Positions 36,110 to 43,341 are shown, numbered from the stretch's first letter. The stretch: 48,508 nucleotides of DNA from JBAZDC01 sp041654595 (GCA_964551305.1 CAZKBT010000022.1:1-48508), one strand, 5' to 3'. Notes: a model not told the origin generated them from the letters alone. Numbers and translations: made by a program.

Positions 36110-36138
36110 TTGTCAATTCCAGGACACTCATCTATAAT
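36110..36138 (+). promoter_or_regulatory. Promoter of tRNA-Pro
   Basis: TTGTCA (36110-36115) and consensus TATAAT (36133-36138) with a 17-base spacer, about 10 bases before the mature tRNA 5' end. Confidence 0.8.
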
Positions 36139-36146
36139 CTCGCTTC

Positions 36147-36224
<78 letters not shown>

Positions 36225-36236
36225 AGATTACCCCAA

Positions 36237-36274
36237 GGGCTTACAGGCTTACCCCTGTAGGCCCTTTTTGTTTT
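36237..36274 (+). terminator. Rho-independent terminator of tRNA-Pro
   Basis: GGGCTTACAGG pairs with CCTGTAGGCCC (one G-U pair) around a five-base loop, followed by TTTTTGTTTT. Confidence 0.88.
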
Positions 36275-36322
36275 CTTGGCATGCCTTCCCTGATCCGGTC
36301 CAAATTTCAAAAAGGAACGACA

Positions 36323-37006
36323 GTGAATTTAACTTATCGGTGGCTGCACGACACGGCACGCGCCCGTTTTGATTCCGACGAGGCCATGGAGGCCTTCTTG
36401 CCGCAGACGCTCACGCCCGATGAATTGAAGCGCAAGGGCGACGATCGCTACTTGTCCGCGATGACGCAGCGGATATTCCAGGCGGGCGTGCAGCATTCCG
36501 TGGTCGATGCCAAATGGCCCGCCTTCGAGGAGGCGTTTTCCCGCTTTGCGCCAAGTGCCATGGCGACGCTCGACGAAACGGACATCGAGCGTCACATGCG
36601 AAATGAACGCCTCATCCGCGACCGCACCAAAATGCGGACCATCCCCAAGAATGCCCGCTTCATCCTGGACGTCAGCCGGGAACAAGGCGGCAGCTTCGGC
36701 GCATTCATTGCCGACTGGCCGGTATCCGACATCATCGGCCTATGGCGCCTGCTCGCCAAACGCGGCGCCCGCCTGGGCGGCCGCTCGGCAGCCGGGTTCC
36801 TGCGCCTGATCGGCAAGGATACCTTCTTGTTGACCAGCGACGTGGTCGCCCGGCTGGCGGCTGCGGACGTCATCGCCCGAGAGCCGACGAGCCAACGTGA
36901 TCTTCAAGCAACGCAGGACGCATTCAATGCCCTGCGGCAGGACTCGGGCAGGCCGCTTTGCCAATTATCGGCCATGTTGGCGTTGAGCATTCATCCGGCT
37001 TTCTAG
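36323..37006 (+). CDS. DNA-3-methyladenine glycosylase I-like protein
   Basis: 227 residues. MTQRIFQAGVQHSVVDAKWPAFEEAFSRFAP and MRNERLIRDRTKMRTIPKNARFILDVSREQGG match the helical Tag-like (methyladenine glycosylase) family, which removes alkylated adenine in base excision repair. The classical Zn-binding N-terminus RCxW is missing, so it is a divergent member with unproven activity. GTG 36323 follows AAGGA by six bases; longer frames run through the tRNA and are rejected. It is the last chromosomal gene before the attachment site. Confidence 0.8.
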   Translation: MNLTYRWLHDTARARFDSDEAMEAFLPQTLTPDELKRKGDDRYLSAMTQRIFQAGVQHSVVDAKWPAFEEAFSRFAPSAMATLDETDIERHMRNERLIRDRTKMRTIPKNARFILDVSREQGGSFGAFIADWPVSDIIGLWRLLAKRGARLGGRSAAGFLRLIGKDTFLLTSDVVARLAAADVIAREPTSQRDLQATQDAFNALRQDSGRPLCQLSAMLALSIHPAF

Positions 37007-37071
37007 GGCGACGAGGTTTTGCCGATCCATGCCCGATTGATGGCATTCGGCGCCAAGCGGGAGGCTAGGGA

Positions 37072-37090
37072 TCACTCCCACTCAATTGTA
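37072..37090 (-). other. Putative attachment site: copy of the guaA 3' end
   Basis: On the minus strand this reads TACAATTGAGTGGGAGTGA, i.e. T-I-E-W-E-stop, the nearly invariant C-terminus of GMP synthetase. Upstream codons (further right) do not continue guaA: a stop occurs four codons before. A free-standing guaA tail is what integration of an element in the guaA 3' end leaves at the distal end. The integrase at the right edge is in the matching orientation. guaA itself is not in the window, so this is inference. Confidence 0.7.
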
Positions 37091-37170
37091 AATTACCTGA
37101 AAACAACCATATAAATCAGCATATTGATACCATACCTATTTGCCGAACCATGAAAAATACCATGCTCAAA

Positions 37171-37368
37171 TCAGAGAGATAGAGCGCGCTTTGTATCGGT
37201 GTCATCCGACCTTTCATCACCTGCCGAGGCCTTGGCCATCTGCCGCAACAGAATAGCCAACTCGGCCGGATTGCCGTCGCGGCGGACTTCGGCCAGCAGC
37301 TCCGCTGCATAGGTAGGATCAGCGCGGAAGTGCTCGGCCATCGCCGCATCATGCGATCTGCCCTTCAT
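37171..37368 (-). pseudogene. Truncated addiction-module antidote (HigA/HI1420 family)
   Basis: The first 50 residues, with MKGRSHDAAMAEHFRADPTY, AAELLAEVRRDGN and AELAILLRQMAKA, match the N-terminal part of short DNA-binding antidote proteins usually about 100 residues long. A perfect GAGGAGG ribosome site precedes ATG 37368. The frame then diverges (DDTDTKRALSL) and stops after 65 residues, so the helix-turn-helix part is missing; no partner toxin is present. Looks like a decayed toxin-antitoxin remnant at the element edge. Confidence 0.65.
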
Positions 37369-37403
37369 TGGTGCCGTCCTCCTCGTTGAAGTTATACAAA
37401 GCG

Positions 37404-38318
37404 CTAGTGTGCCAAAAGCTCTCTAGTCAGTTCATCTGCAGACGGGATTCCGCCCCGTAGCAAAATTGCCTGACATGTCTTTTGCAATAGCCCCCAAGCC
37501 CGCATCCATTGAAAAATATCCACAGATGAACTTGAACCGTGTGCGATCTTACTGCGGTCTCCGTAACTCTTTTTTGCCGTGTCGTAGGTTAACGAACGGG
37601 GCTGAATTGGTGCGCACAACTCAGCCAGTAATAACGACGTGCGATACGTAATCTCTGACTGAATTCGTATGATGTTTTCTAACGCTTGCCACATGTGCAA
37701 TATTGATGAGGATATATCAGGCATTAGAGGCGCTTTGGCCAATGCAGCTCGTATAACTTTAGCCGGCGGATTTTTATCTTCTAAATTGCGCCAAAGTAAC
37801 GAATCTTGAACGGCTGACAAAAAAACATCCTCACGCACTGTATTCGATAATTGTTCGGGGTCGCCACGCAAACACATCAGTGAAAGTTCATACGGCCACC
37901 CCTCAACTTTCGCATCTTTGAGATTAATGCCAGTCTGCAACCCTTTGTGCAATTTATCTTTTGTCAGATCAGAGGAGCGCCCGTTGATACCAGCATATGC
38001 ATTCAAGGAATAATTGGTTGCGAACGGCGCAAGCGTCGGAGCTAATCCCCTGCTATATAGCATTGCACGCAGAATATCTAACTGACGGCATGCGGCGGAG
38101 TGCTCCTCAGCTTCAACGGCAATTTCAAGATTAACGCGCGGCAAAAAGACCTGCATTAATTCGACTGGCATTCGCATCTGATGGCCTTCCGCTGCAAGAG
38201 AATACAAATCAAAAATCGACACATCCCATTTTCGGCCAGTCAATTTGAAATGAGCTCTAGAAACGTCATCAGATGTGGATGGCACCCAAAAAAGTAAAGG
38301 AAAATGGAAAATGGCCAA
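37404..38318 (-). CDS. Apea-like HEPN-domain protein (putative RNase, defence-type)
   Basis: 304 residues. The C-terminal third carries a HEPN pattern: MWQALENIIRIQ (209-220), a central helix TSLLLAELC, and SYGDRSKIAHG (251-261) with the R-x4-H motif R255/H260, the catalytic signature of HEPN RNases. The N-terminal 200 residues are not recognised. Low-GC codon usage contrasts with the surrounding genes. Start TTG 38318 is the first codon after an in-frame stop, with GAGGGG ten bases upstream. Own promoter at 38373-38401. Downstream of a KAP NTPase gene; together they may form a defence pair (inference). Confidence 0.75.
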   Translation of the reverse strand: MAIFHFPLLFWVPSTSDDVSRAHFKLTGRKWDVSIFDLYSLAAEGHQMRMPVELMQVFLPRVNLEIAVEAEEHSAACRQLDILRAMLYSRGLAPTLAPFATNYSLNAYAGINGRSSDLTKDKLHKGLQTGINLKDAKVEGWPYELSLMCLRGDPEQLSNTVREDVFLSAVQDSLLWRNLEDKNPPAKVIRAALAKAPLMPDISSSILHMWQALENIIRIQSEITYRTSLLLAELCAPIQPRSLTYDTAKKSYGDRSKIAHGSSSSVDIFQWMRAWGLLQKTCQAILLRGGIPSADELTRELLAH

Positions 38319-38372
38319 TTAGAAGAATCCCCTCACTTATCGGTTGACAACGCAATTAAAAAATAAGCCTAT

Positions 38373-38401
38373 AGTATCAATTGTAAGCTTCACGCCGTCA
38401 A
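38373..38401 (-). promoter_or_regulatory. Promoter candidate of the HEPN gene
   Basis: On the minus strand TTGACG (38401-38396) and GATACT (38378-38373) with a 17-base spacer, about 55 bases before the TTG start. It implies the HEPN gene can be transcribed without the KAP gene. Confidence 0.55.
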
Positions 38402-38533
38402 ATCACCACTTCATATTAGAAATCTCCGCAAGAATAGCTGACTCAACCGCGCGCCGGCTCTAGAAGACTATGGCAATTAATTCCTATGATCGGGTGCCCC
38501 ACCAAAACCTCATCGCGCGGTCGACTTTTCAGT

Positions 38534-40705
38534 TCAATCTTCTCCCCTAGCGCGATGATCCCATGCGGACAGGAGAGTCTGGATGGACGCAATTTCATCA
38601 TCTGATGAGTTTTTATCGTTCGCAATTTTCTCAATGGCTGCACGGAACTTCCTTGCATCAATCACAGGAGAGTCATCGGAAATTTGCGCTCTAACTGTCC
38701 GTTTTGACACTCGATCTCCAAGCGAGCCAAAACCTCCCATCCCCATAGACCACGATGCCCCTGTCATGACTTTTACGAGTATTAGGAGAGCCTTTCGATC
38801 GTCCAAAAGGGAATCAGTCCACGCACGAGCTTCCGTTGGATCACCGCCCATAAAATCAATCCAACGATATAATATATATAGTAGGTCCTTATGGACCAAA
38901 AGAGAGCCATCAGCACTAGATGTTCGGATCGCATTTAGTGCCCGTTTTGTAAGTTCAGGCAATACGTTTTCAGATACAAGACAATCTTCTTCCGCTGTAG
39001 GCTGTCTATCTTCTCGCACCTGATAGTCCCCACGAGCAGAAGATACAAAATTGATAAGCCAACCGAGCGACGCGGCCTCCGTCGCCTTTAAGTACATATC
39101 CGTACGTTCTTCAATACTAAATTTATTTCGAGTTAATTTTCTGATTAACCAGTGATAGCGAAGAGTTGTATTCGCCATCGCCATGAATCCACTATCAGCA
39201 TCAATCTTAAGATCAATCGCATCATGAATTTCAAAAAGCGCACTTAAAAGTGGCCTCACTTTATCTTTATCTACCCGCTTTCCATGAGTTGTAAGCTCAT
39301 CGAAATAAACTGGCACCATTGATTGCCCAGTTCTGCGCCTTGCATTCGCAGCATCCATGAATACTTTTTTAATGTAATCAGAATCACCGGCTTTCTCTAT
39401 TAATTCATCAATCGCTTTGCCAGACAACACCTCATCACTGAGATTTAATCTAAAGTAAGTATCGAAATGAGCTTCAACACAAACACGTCTTTCTGAACTC
39501 CACTCACTTATCCATTCACCTCCATATCCTATACTCTCCAGTCGAGGAAAAAGTCGCTGGAGGGCGGTCTTTGCGACGTCTTGGCGCCCCTCCTCTATCC
39601 CATTTAAGAAGATCGAAAATCGATCATCATTATTGTTATTATTTTCTGTTTTGGTTCCGCATACGAGGCTTTTATTTCCCTTTATCGCAGAAAATAGCGT
39701 CGGCTCATAAAGTCTTAAAATTTCTAAAGCAACGAAATCAGCTAAATTTACCTCTCCAGCAATTGCTGGCCAAGTTACGCTAATTGCATTCTGAAATCGG
39801 CTAACGTGGCGAGGCGAAGTTATGTATGGAGCAACGACATCATAGAATACATTCATGAAGCGCACTATCTGATCTTCGCTGGGAGTTCCGCAAATCTCAT
39901 CAATGGAAGCGAGTACCGCATTGTTTAAGTCAGTCGACACTGGCATTGGTAGCTCAAAACCGGCCTGTATTATCTTTTCTAAAAAATGCGGCCCTTCTGA
40001 CGGATATTTTTCGTTAATCGCTTGTTCTGCTAGTTGCCTGTCAAAAACAACAAGATACATCACATTCGGCAATCGTCCTACTGACTTAATAAGACGAAAT
40101 ATAGCAAGTGCCTCCTCCGAAGATAGACGATCCATGTCATCAATTATGACGAGGAATCGTCGATTCTCTGCCTCAAGTACTTTTGACAGCTCTCGAAACA
40201 CTGTCTCTAGGGGCTCTTCATCTGGAAACAACCGCTTCGCTACATCAAACAAGCCGCCGACTAACCCAGACAACCAACCTACCGGAGTTAATGCAATTGC
40301 GGGGCCTATAACAGGACCGGCTTGGAGAATGCCGCGACCCAATTTTCGAACTAATTTACGAGTTTTGTCACCAAATTGTTCACCCAAAACAGAGTTTAAT
40401 TGTTGAAGAAAGGCGAGCGCCAGGGCCTCTTCTCCTCTATACCACCAACATTTAAACTCAGTGACAATCAAATGGGAATCTTTTGCTTCAGAAAGCTCCG
40501 CTCTAATAAGATTAACTGTACTGCTTTTGCCTGACCCCCATGCTCCATTTAAAGCAATTGTTGTTCCAATCGGATCCTTAATATTTAATATACTTTTTGC
40601 GAGAGCCTCTGAAAAAGAGGTCACACCGTATAGATCTTCTTCTCGCCTCTCAATTGGACTGTCGTTAAAATAATTACTCACACTCCCCCCCATATAAACA
40701 CTCAC
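38534..40705 (-). CDS. KAP family P-loop NTPase
   Basis: 723 residues. Walker A GAWGSGKSS (54-62) and Walker B FLVIIDDMDRLS (184-195) with the KAP-type follow-on LVVFDRQLAEQAI. Between them a hydrophobic insert (about 125-155, PVIGPAIALTPVGWLSGLVGG) is the membrane segment characteristic of the KAP family, whose bacterial member PifA excludes phage T7. The C-terminal 400 residues are not recognised and may sense the trigger. AT-rich and unlike its neighbours. GTG 40705 is the longest start; ATG 40693 and GTG 40681 are alternatives. It occupies the place next to traJ where IncP-like systems carry the relaxase. Confidence 0.85.
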   Translation of the reverse strand: MSVYMGGSVSNYFNDSPIERREEDLYGVTSFSEALAKSILNIKDPIGTTIALNGAWGSGKSSTVNLIRAELSEAKDSHLIVTEFKCWWYRGEEALALAFLQQLNSVLGEQFGDKTRKLVRKLGRGILQAGPVIGPAIALTPVGWLSGLVGGLFDVAKRLFPDEEPLETVFRELSKVLEAENRRFLVIIDDMDRLSSEEALAIFRLIKSVGRLPNVMYLVVFDRQLAEQAINEKYPSEGPHFLEKIIQAGFELPMPVSTDLNNAVLASIDEICGTPSEDQIVRFMNVFYDVVAPYITSPRHVSRFQNAISVTWPAIAGEVNLADFVALEILRLYEPTLFSAIKGNKSLVCGTKTENNNNNDDRFSIFLNGIEEGRQDVAKTALQRLFPRLESIGYGGEWISEWSSERRVCVEAHFDTYFRLNLSDEVLSGKAIDELIEKAGDSDYIKKVFMDAANARRRTGQSMVPVYFDELTTHGKRVDKDKVRPLLSALFEIHDAIDLKIDADSGFMAMANTTLRYHWLIRKLTRNKFSIEERTDMYLKATEAASLGWLINFVSSARGDYQVREDRQPTAEEDCLVSENVLPELTKRALNAIRTSSADGSLLVHKDLLYILYRWIDFMGGDPTEARAWTDSLLDDRKALLILVKVMTGASWSMGMGGFGSLGDRVSKRTVRAQISDDSPVIDARKFRAAIEKIANDKNSSDDEIASIQTLLSAWDHRARGED

Positions 40706-40796
40706 TTTATGAAAAACGCTCGCCTCTTTGCCTTCAGTTGTGCTCTAACAGATAAAAGTGACAGATAGAATTAGCAACCTATCTCCTATGATCAGC

Positions 40797-41174
40797 TCAT
40801 TTCCGAGACACAACTATAGCGCTCATTTTCTCTCTGATAGAAGCCTGCAAGGCTCTAAATTCGATCATTACCTTCTCAATGTCCATAGACCGGGCACTCT
40901 GCCCACGCTTCTCCGCAAGCCACAATTTCAACAACCCGGCCACCCGGCCAAGGTCGCCATTCACTCGCACAAGATCGGTCACGGCCGACAAGTCGGAGCG
41001 TGCCCGGATCGGCGCGTTAAGTGCGGCAACCTTCATATAAGCGGACAACGATAAACCGGCCTGAGCGGCCCGGTCGGCCAGCTCGGCCTTTTCGTCGTTG
41101 TTCACCCAAACCTTAATGTGTTGCCCTCTTGGGCGGCCCCCGTGCGGGCCTTCCTTTGGTGCCTCATCTGTCAT
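40797..41174 (-). CDS. traJ: TraJ-like oriT-binding protein (IncP type)
   Basis: 125 residues. HIKVWVNNDEKAELADRAAQAGLSLSAYMK is a ribbon-helix-helix-type DNA-binding segment, and VNGDLGRVAGLLKLWL (71-86) is the hallmark of IncP TraJ, which binds the oriT arm beside nic and recruits the TraI relaxase. A basic C-terminus follows. ATG 41174 reads away from the oriT at 41260-41335, as in RK2. No traI follows; the KAP gene does. Confidence 0.82.
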   Translation of the reverse strand: MTDEAPKEGPHGGRPRGQHIKVWVNNDEKAELADRAAQAGLSLSAYMKVAALNAPIRARSDLSAVTDLVRVNGDLGRVAGLLKLWLAEKRGQSARSMDIEKVMIEFRALQASIREKMSAIVVSRK

Positions 41175-41259
41175 TCCAAGTTCGTCCTCCCGGTCGATTT
41201 GTTGGTGTCGCGGCAGCGACTGTCAGCCTCGCAGAGCAAGATGCCGTCGAGCCGCAGGC

Positions 41260-41335
41260 GAGTAAGGGGCGGTGGTGGAGGCATTAGCTGCGTAGCAGCG
41301 TAGGCCTACAACACACATCTTGCCTGCTACCTCTC
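41260..41335 (+). other. oriT: IncP-like origin of transfer (oriT)
   Basis: The order and content of blocks follow the RK2 oriT: GAGTAAGGGG, then the hairpin GCTGC-GTA-GCAGC (41287-41299), GGCCTAC, and the nic-like ACATCTTG/CCTG. RK2 has GAATAAGGGA, a CCCGCTCGCGGG hairpin, GGCCTAC and TATCCTG/CCCG. The predicted nick is between 41322 and 41323. It lies upstream of the TraJ-like gene on the opposite side, as expected. Comparison with RK2 is from memory. Confidence 0.72.
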
Positions 41336-41475
41336 TGCGATTCTATGCGACTGGAGCAGAATCGCCAGTAAAATATGGCGTAATCGCGTACATTCGCGCT
41401 AATTCGCATACACTCGCGTAGCATCGCATTAATCAATTCTTCTAATCGCATAGAATCGCATACATTCGCATAAAA
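41336..41475. repeat. 10-bp phased TCGCATA repeat array next to oriT
   Basis: TCGC starts at 41384, 41394, 41404, 41414 and 41424, then after a 22-base step at 41446, 41456 and 41466, each followed by A/G-TA and an AT-rich trio (e.g. TCGCATACAT). Two inverted copies (TATGCGA/CTGCGA) end at 41340 and 41350, again 10 apart, and one more TCGC is at 41362. The helical-turn phasing suggests a binding site for a protein that wraps or bends DNA, comparable in layout with the StbA sites near the R388 oriT (analogy only). Confidence 0.8.
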
Positions 41476-41495
41476 ACGCGTTTCCGACTGAGTTC

Positions 41496-41657
41496 ATGAG
41501 CATCAAGGACGGACTGACACCAAAAGGAGGGGGCTTTGAGAGGCCATCAGCTAGGCCAGCCAAATCTAAGTCTTGTAAATTGCTCGACCCGGGTGAGAAC
41601 ATAGCCTCCGTTTACGCGTTTTTTTCGAAACTCGATCATCAAGAAACAACGGAGTAA
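41496..41657 (+). CDS. Small hypothetical ORF ahead of traC-like gene
   Basis: 53 codons from ATG 41496: MSIKDGLTPKGGGFERPSAR and so on, ending DHQETTE. The stop is two bases before the next start codon, and the ribosome site of the next gene (ACGGAG) lies in its last codons, so coupled translation is possible. Basic, no membrane segment, not recognised. The ribosome site before 41496 is weak. Confidence 0.4.
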   Translation: MSIKDGLTPKGGGFERPSARPAKSKSCKLLDPGENIASVYAFFSKLDHQETTE

Positions 41658-41659
41658 TC

Positions 41660-41869
41660 ATGGCACGAAAAACCCTCGCAGAGCGCCGTTCTGATGCCCT
41701 TTCGGAGCTTGAAATGGCGAAAGCCAGATTGGCAAAACTCGACAATGAGGCAGCCGAAAGAATCGGAAGAATTGCAATAAAGTCAGGATTGGTTAATCTT
41801 GAGCTTACGGACGATCAAGTCCGAGAAGAATTCGACAAAATCGTGGAAAGGATTAGCAAGGGGAATTGA
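41660..41869 (+). CDS. TraC-like small mobilisation protein
   Basis: 69 residues: MARKTLAERRSDALSELEMA, a coiled-coil-like stretch, then AERIGRIAIKSGLVNLELTDDQVREEFDKIVERI. This arrangement resembles the short TraC-like proteins of Agrobacterium-type mobilisation regions (R-I-G-x-L/I-A-x-x-x-G-L-x-x-L-x-L-x-D). Its role is accessory and not defined. ATG 41660 has CGGAG before it; its stop overlaps the start region of the next gene. Confidence 0.6.
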   Translation: MARKTLAERRSDALSELEMAKARLAKLDNEAAERIGRIAIKSGLVNLELTDDQVREEFDKIVERISKGN

Positions 41870-41871
41870 TC

Positions 41872-42096
41872 ATGAAGACAGCTCACCGCATCAGCGCATT
41901 GGCCAATCAACTCAACGAACTGCAAGCCTGCCTCGGTCGAGCCAGTGGACGGCCTAGCAAGAGCGTTATGGAAGCCCAGCGCATAGCGGCCGAGCTGGCT
42001 TCTTCACTCGAAGATTGGCACCTTGAAACGCTACACATCCCTGAACCGGAGCGTGACCTTTATCGCGCACAGAATCCTTATTACGCTGCCCACTGA
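41872..42096 (+). CDS. Hypothetical protein of the transfer region
   Basis: 74 residues, mostly helical (MKTAHRISALANQLNELQAC, then SVMEAQRIAAELASSLEDWH), ending EPERDLYRAQNPYYAAH. Not recognised. ATG 41872 follows AAGGGGAA, three bases after the TraC-like stop. A strong terminator follows at 42116-42142, so it is the last gene of this short operon. Confidence 0.6.
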   Translation: MKTAHRISALANQLNELQACLGRASGRPSKSVMEAQRIAAELASSLEDWHLETLHIPEPERDLYRAQNPYYAAH

Positions 42097-42115
42097 CGCC
42101 GCGCACCGCCTTATC

Positions 42116-42142
42116 AAAAGCTCACTTCGGTGGGCTTTTTTT
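42116..42142 (+). terminator. Rho-independent terminator after the traC-like operon
   Basis: AAGCTCAC-TTCG-GTGGGCTT stem-loop followed by seven T residues. Almost the same hairpin (GCCCAC/GTGGGC with the same tetraloop region) ends the integrase gene at 48009-48035. Confidence 0.88.
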
Positions 42143-42168
42143 GTCCGCAAAACGTATCAAACCGGACA
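42142..42168. repeat. TGTCCG-N15-CGGACA inverted repeat, copy 1
   Basis: TGTCCG (42142-42147) and CGGACA (42163-42168). Same half-sites as 47891-47918 and 47983-48010, and a tandem CGGACA pair at 42243-42259 lies just downstream. Likely a protein-binding site; see findings. Confidence 0.55.
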
Positions 42169-42242
42169 GCCGAGCCCCTTTCACGCGTCAAGAAAAACGC
42201 GATCAAAATCATAGCGTTGAGAAACAATCTCGTGAAGAATGA

Positions 42243-42259
42243 CGGACAGTTTACGGACA
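42243..42259 (+). repeat. Tandem CGGACA half-sites
   Basis: CGGACA at 42243-42248 and 42254-42259, 11 bases apart, in the region upstream of trbJ. Confidence 0.45.
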
Positions 42260-42274
42260 TAAATCATTGAATTC

Positions 42275-42300
42275 TATGCGGATACAAGATTATCCGCATA
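42275..42300. promoter_or_regulatory. Perfect 10-bp inverted repeat upstream of trbJ
   Basis: TATGCGGATA (42275-42284), CAAGAT, TATCCGCATA (42291-42300). No T tract; 65 bases before the trbJ start, so an operator is more likely than a terminator. No clear promoter could be assigned around it. Confidence 0.55.
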
Positions 42301-42322
42301 TTTAAAACCGCTCCATATCGGT

Positions 42323-42364
42323 CAATAATCAAACCTCGGACGATGACAAAATGAGGTATTCGGT
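42323..42364 (+). promoter_or_regulatory. 42-nt leader of trbJ with hairpin over the ribosome-binding site
   Basis: 38 of 42 bases are identical to the leader of the AlpA-like gene (47785-47826, minus strand), and both end exactly at the start codon. ACCTCG pairs with TGAGGT (last pair G-U) across a 13-base loop, covering the GAGG ribosome site. Confidence 0.65.
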
Positions 42365-43156
42365 ATGGAAATGGAATCGCAAAAAACGTCGGCTTATGCC
42401 GCCCGAAAATTCGGTCGAGGCGCGGCGCTCGCTCTAGCAATGGCGAGCGCAGGCCTTGGTGTAAGTCTCTACATGGCACCGGCTCCGGCCTATGCCATCT
42501 ACTGCTCGAACTGCTCTACGTTCTATCAGCAGATGTACGAATACGCCGAAGCGGTGAATACGCAACTGAACACCGCGCAGCAGTTGCAGACGCAGATCCA
42601 GCAGTACGACAACATGATTAAGCAGGGCATGTCACTGCCCAGCCGCATGTTCAACACCATCACTGGCGACCTCCAGCGCGTGGCCAGCGTCTACAACTCG
42701 GCGCAGTCGCTCGGCCGCAACATCAGCAATCTGGACGAACAGTTTCGCCAGCAGTTCAAGGGCTATGACAGCTATCTGAACTCGATTGGCCAAGGGCAAA
42801 ACAACATGCCGCAGCGCTATCGGGACTGGGCACAATCCGGCTTCGATAACGCCCGCACGGCCATGCAGGCCGCTGGCGTGAATACCAGCACATTCGAGGA
42901 TGAGAACGCGATGCTGGACCAGTTGGTAAGCCGTTCACAGTCGGCCGTTGGTCGCCAGCAGGCCATTCAAGCAGGGAACGAGATTGCGGCGCAGAACGTG
43001 CAGCAGCTCCAGAAGCTGCGCGATCTGGTGGCCACACAGATCACCCTGCAAGGCAACTACATGGCGCAGCAAAACGAACGACAGTCCGTTAGCGATGCCT
43101 CCGAACAGCAATTCCGCAGCCGTGAAAATACACGCGGCCCGTCTGAGGGGTTCTAA
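42365..43156 (+). CDS. trbJ: P-type conjugative transfer protein TrbJ
   Basis: 263 residues, VirB5-like minor pilus/adhesin component. An N-terminal basic stretch and signal peptide (ALALAMASAGLGVSLYMAPAPAYA) lead to IYCSNCSTFYQQMYEYAEAVNTQLNTAQQLQTQIQQYDNM, typical of TrbJ. The C-terminal tail QFRSRENTRGPSEGF reappears in the next small gene. It follows the shared 42-nt leader. Other essential trb genes (trbB-I) are absent from the window. Confidence 0.88.
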   Translation: MEMESQKTSAYAARKFGRGAALALAMASAGLGVSLYMAPAPAYAIYCSNCSTFYQQMYEYAEAVNTQLNTAQQLQTQIQQYDNMIKQGMSLPSRMFNTITGDLQRVASVYNSAQSLGRNISNLDEQFRQQFKGYDSYLNSIGQGQNNMPQRYRDWAQSGFDNARTAMQAAGVNTSTFEDENAMLDQLVSRSQSAVGRQQAIQAGNEIAAQNVQQLQKLRDLVATQITLQGNYMAQQNERQSVSDASEQQFRSRENTRGPSEGF

Positions 43157-43158
43157 CC
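43109..43158 (+). repeat. 50-bp duplicated coding tail, copy 1
   Basis: End of trbJ; 43 of 50 bases match copy 2 (43294-43343). Both end exactly before the next ATG and supply the TGAGGGG ribosome site for it. Confidence 0.8.
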
Positions 43159-43341
43159 ATGATGATTTCTAAGGCGCTGATTGCCGCCCTCTGTCTCGTC
43201 TCGGCCCTTGGTGGGTCGGCACTGACGGCCGTGGTCGTCACGAACGCCGCCGCGCCGGAATGCGCAGCGGTCGGCAATGGCCATCAGGATGACCAATTCC
43301 GCAGCCGCCCAAACACTCGCGGCCCGTCTGAGGGGTTCTGA
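43159..43341 (+). CDS. Small exported protein between trbJ and trbL
   Basis: 60 residues: a hydrophobic signal-like segment (MMISKALIAALCLVSALGGS) followed by a short tail ending FRSRPNTRGPSEGF, identical to the TrbJ tail except for one residue. In IncP systems the small TrbK lipoprotein (entry exclusion) occupies this slot, but no good lipobox is seen here. The name TrbK is therefore not assigned. ATG 43159 follows TGAGGGG; ATG 43162 is an alternative. Confidence 0.6.
   Translation: MMISKALIAALCLVSALGGSALTAVVVTNAAAPECAAVGNGHQDDQFRSRPNTRGPSEGF

Noticed and set aside
38443..38661. Minus-strand 72-codon frame between the KAP and HEPN genes
   Set aside because: Overlaps the KAP 3' end in another frame without a good ribosome site.
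41336..41475. CRISPR or tandem gene repeats in the oriT area
   Set aside because: Units are 10 bases with no spacers; a phased protein-binding array is the fitting description.
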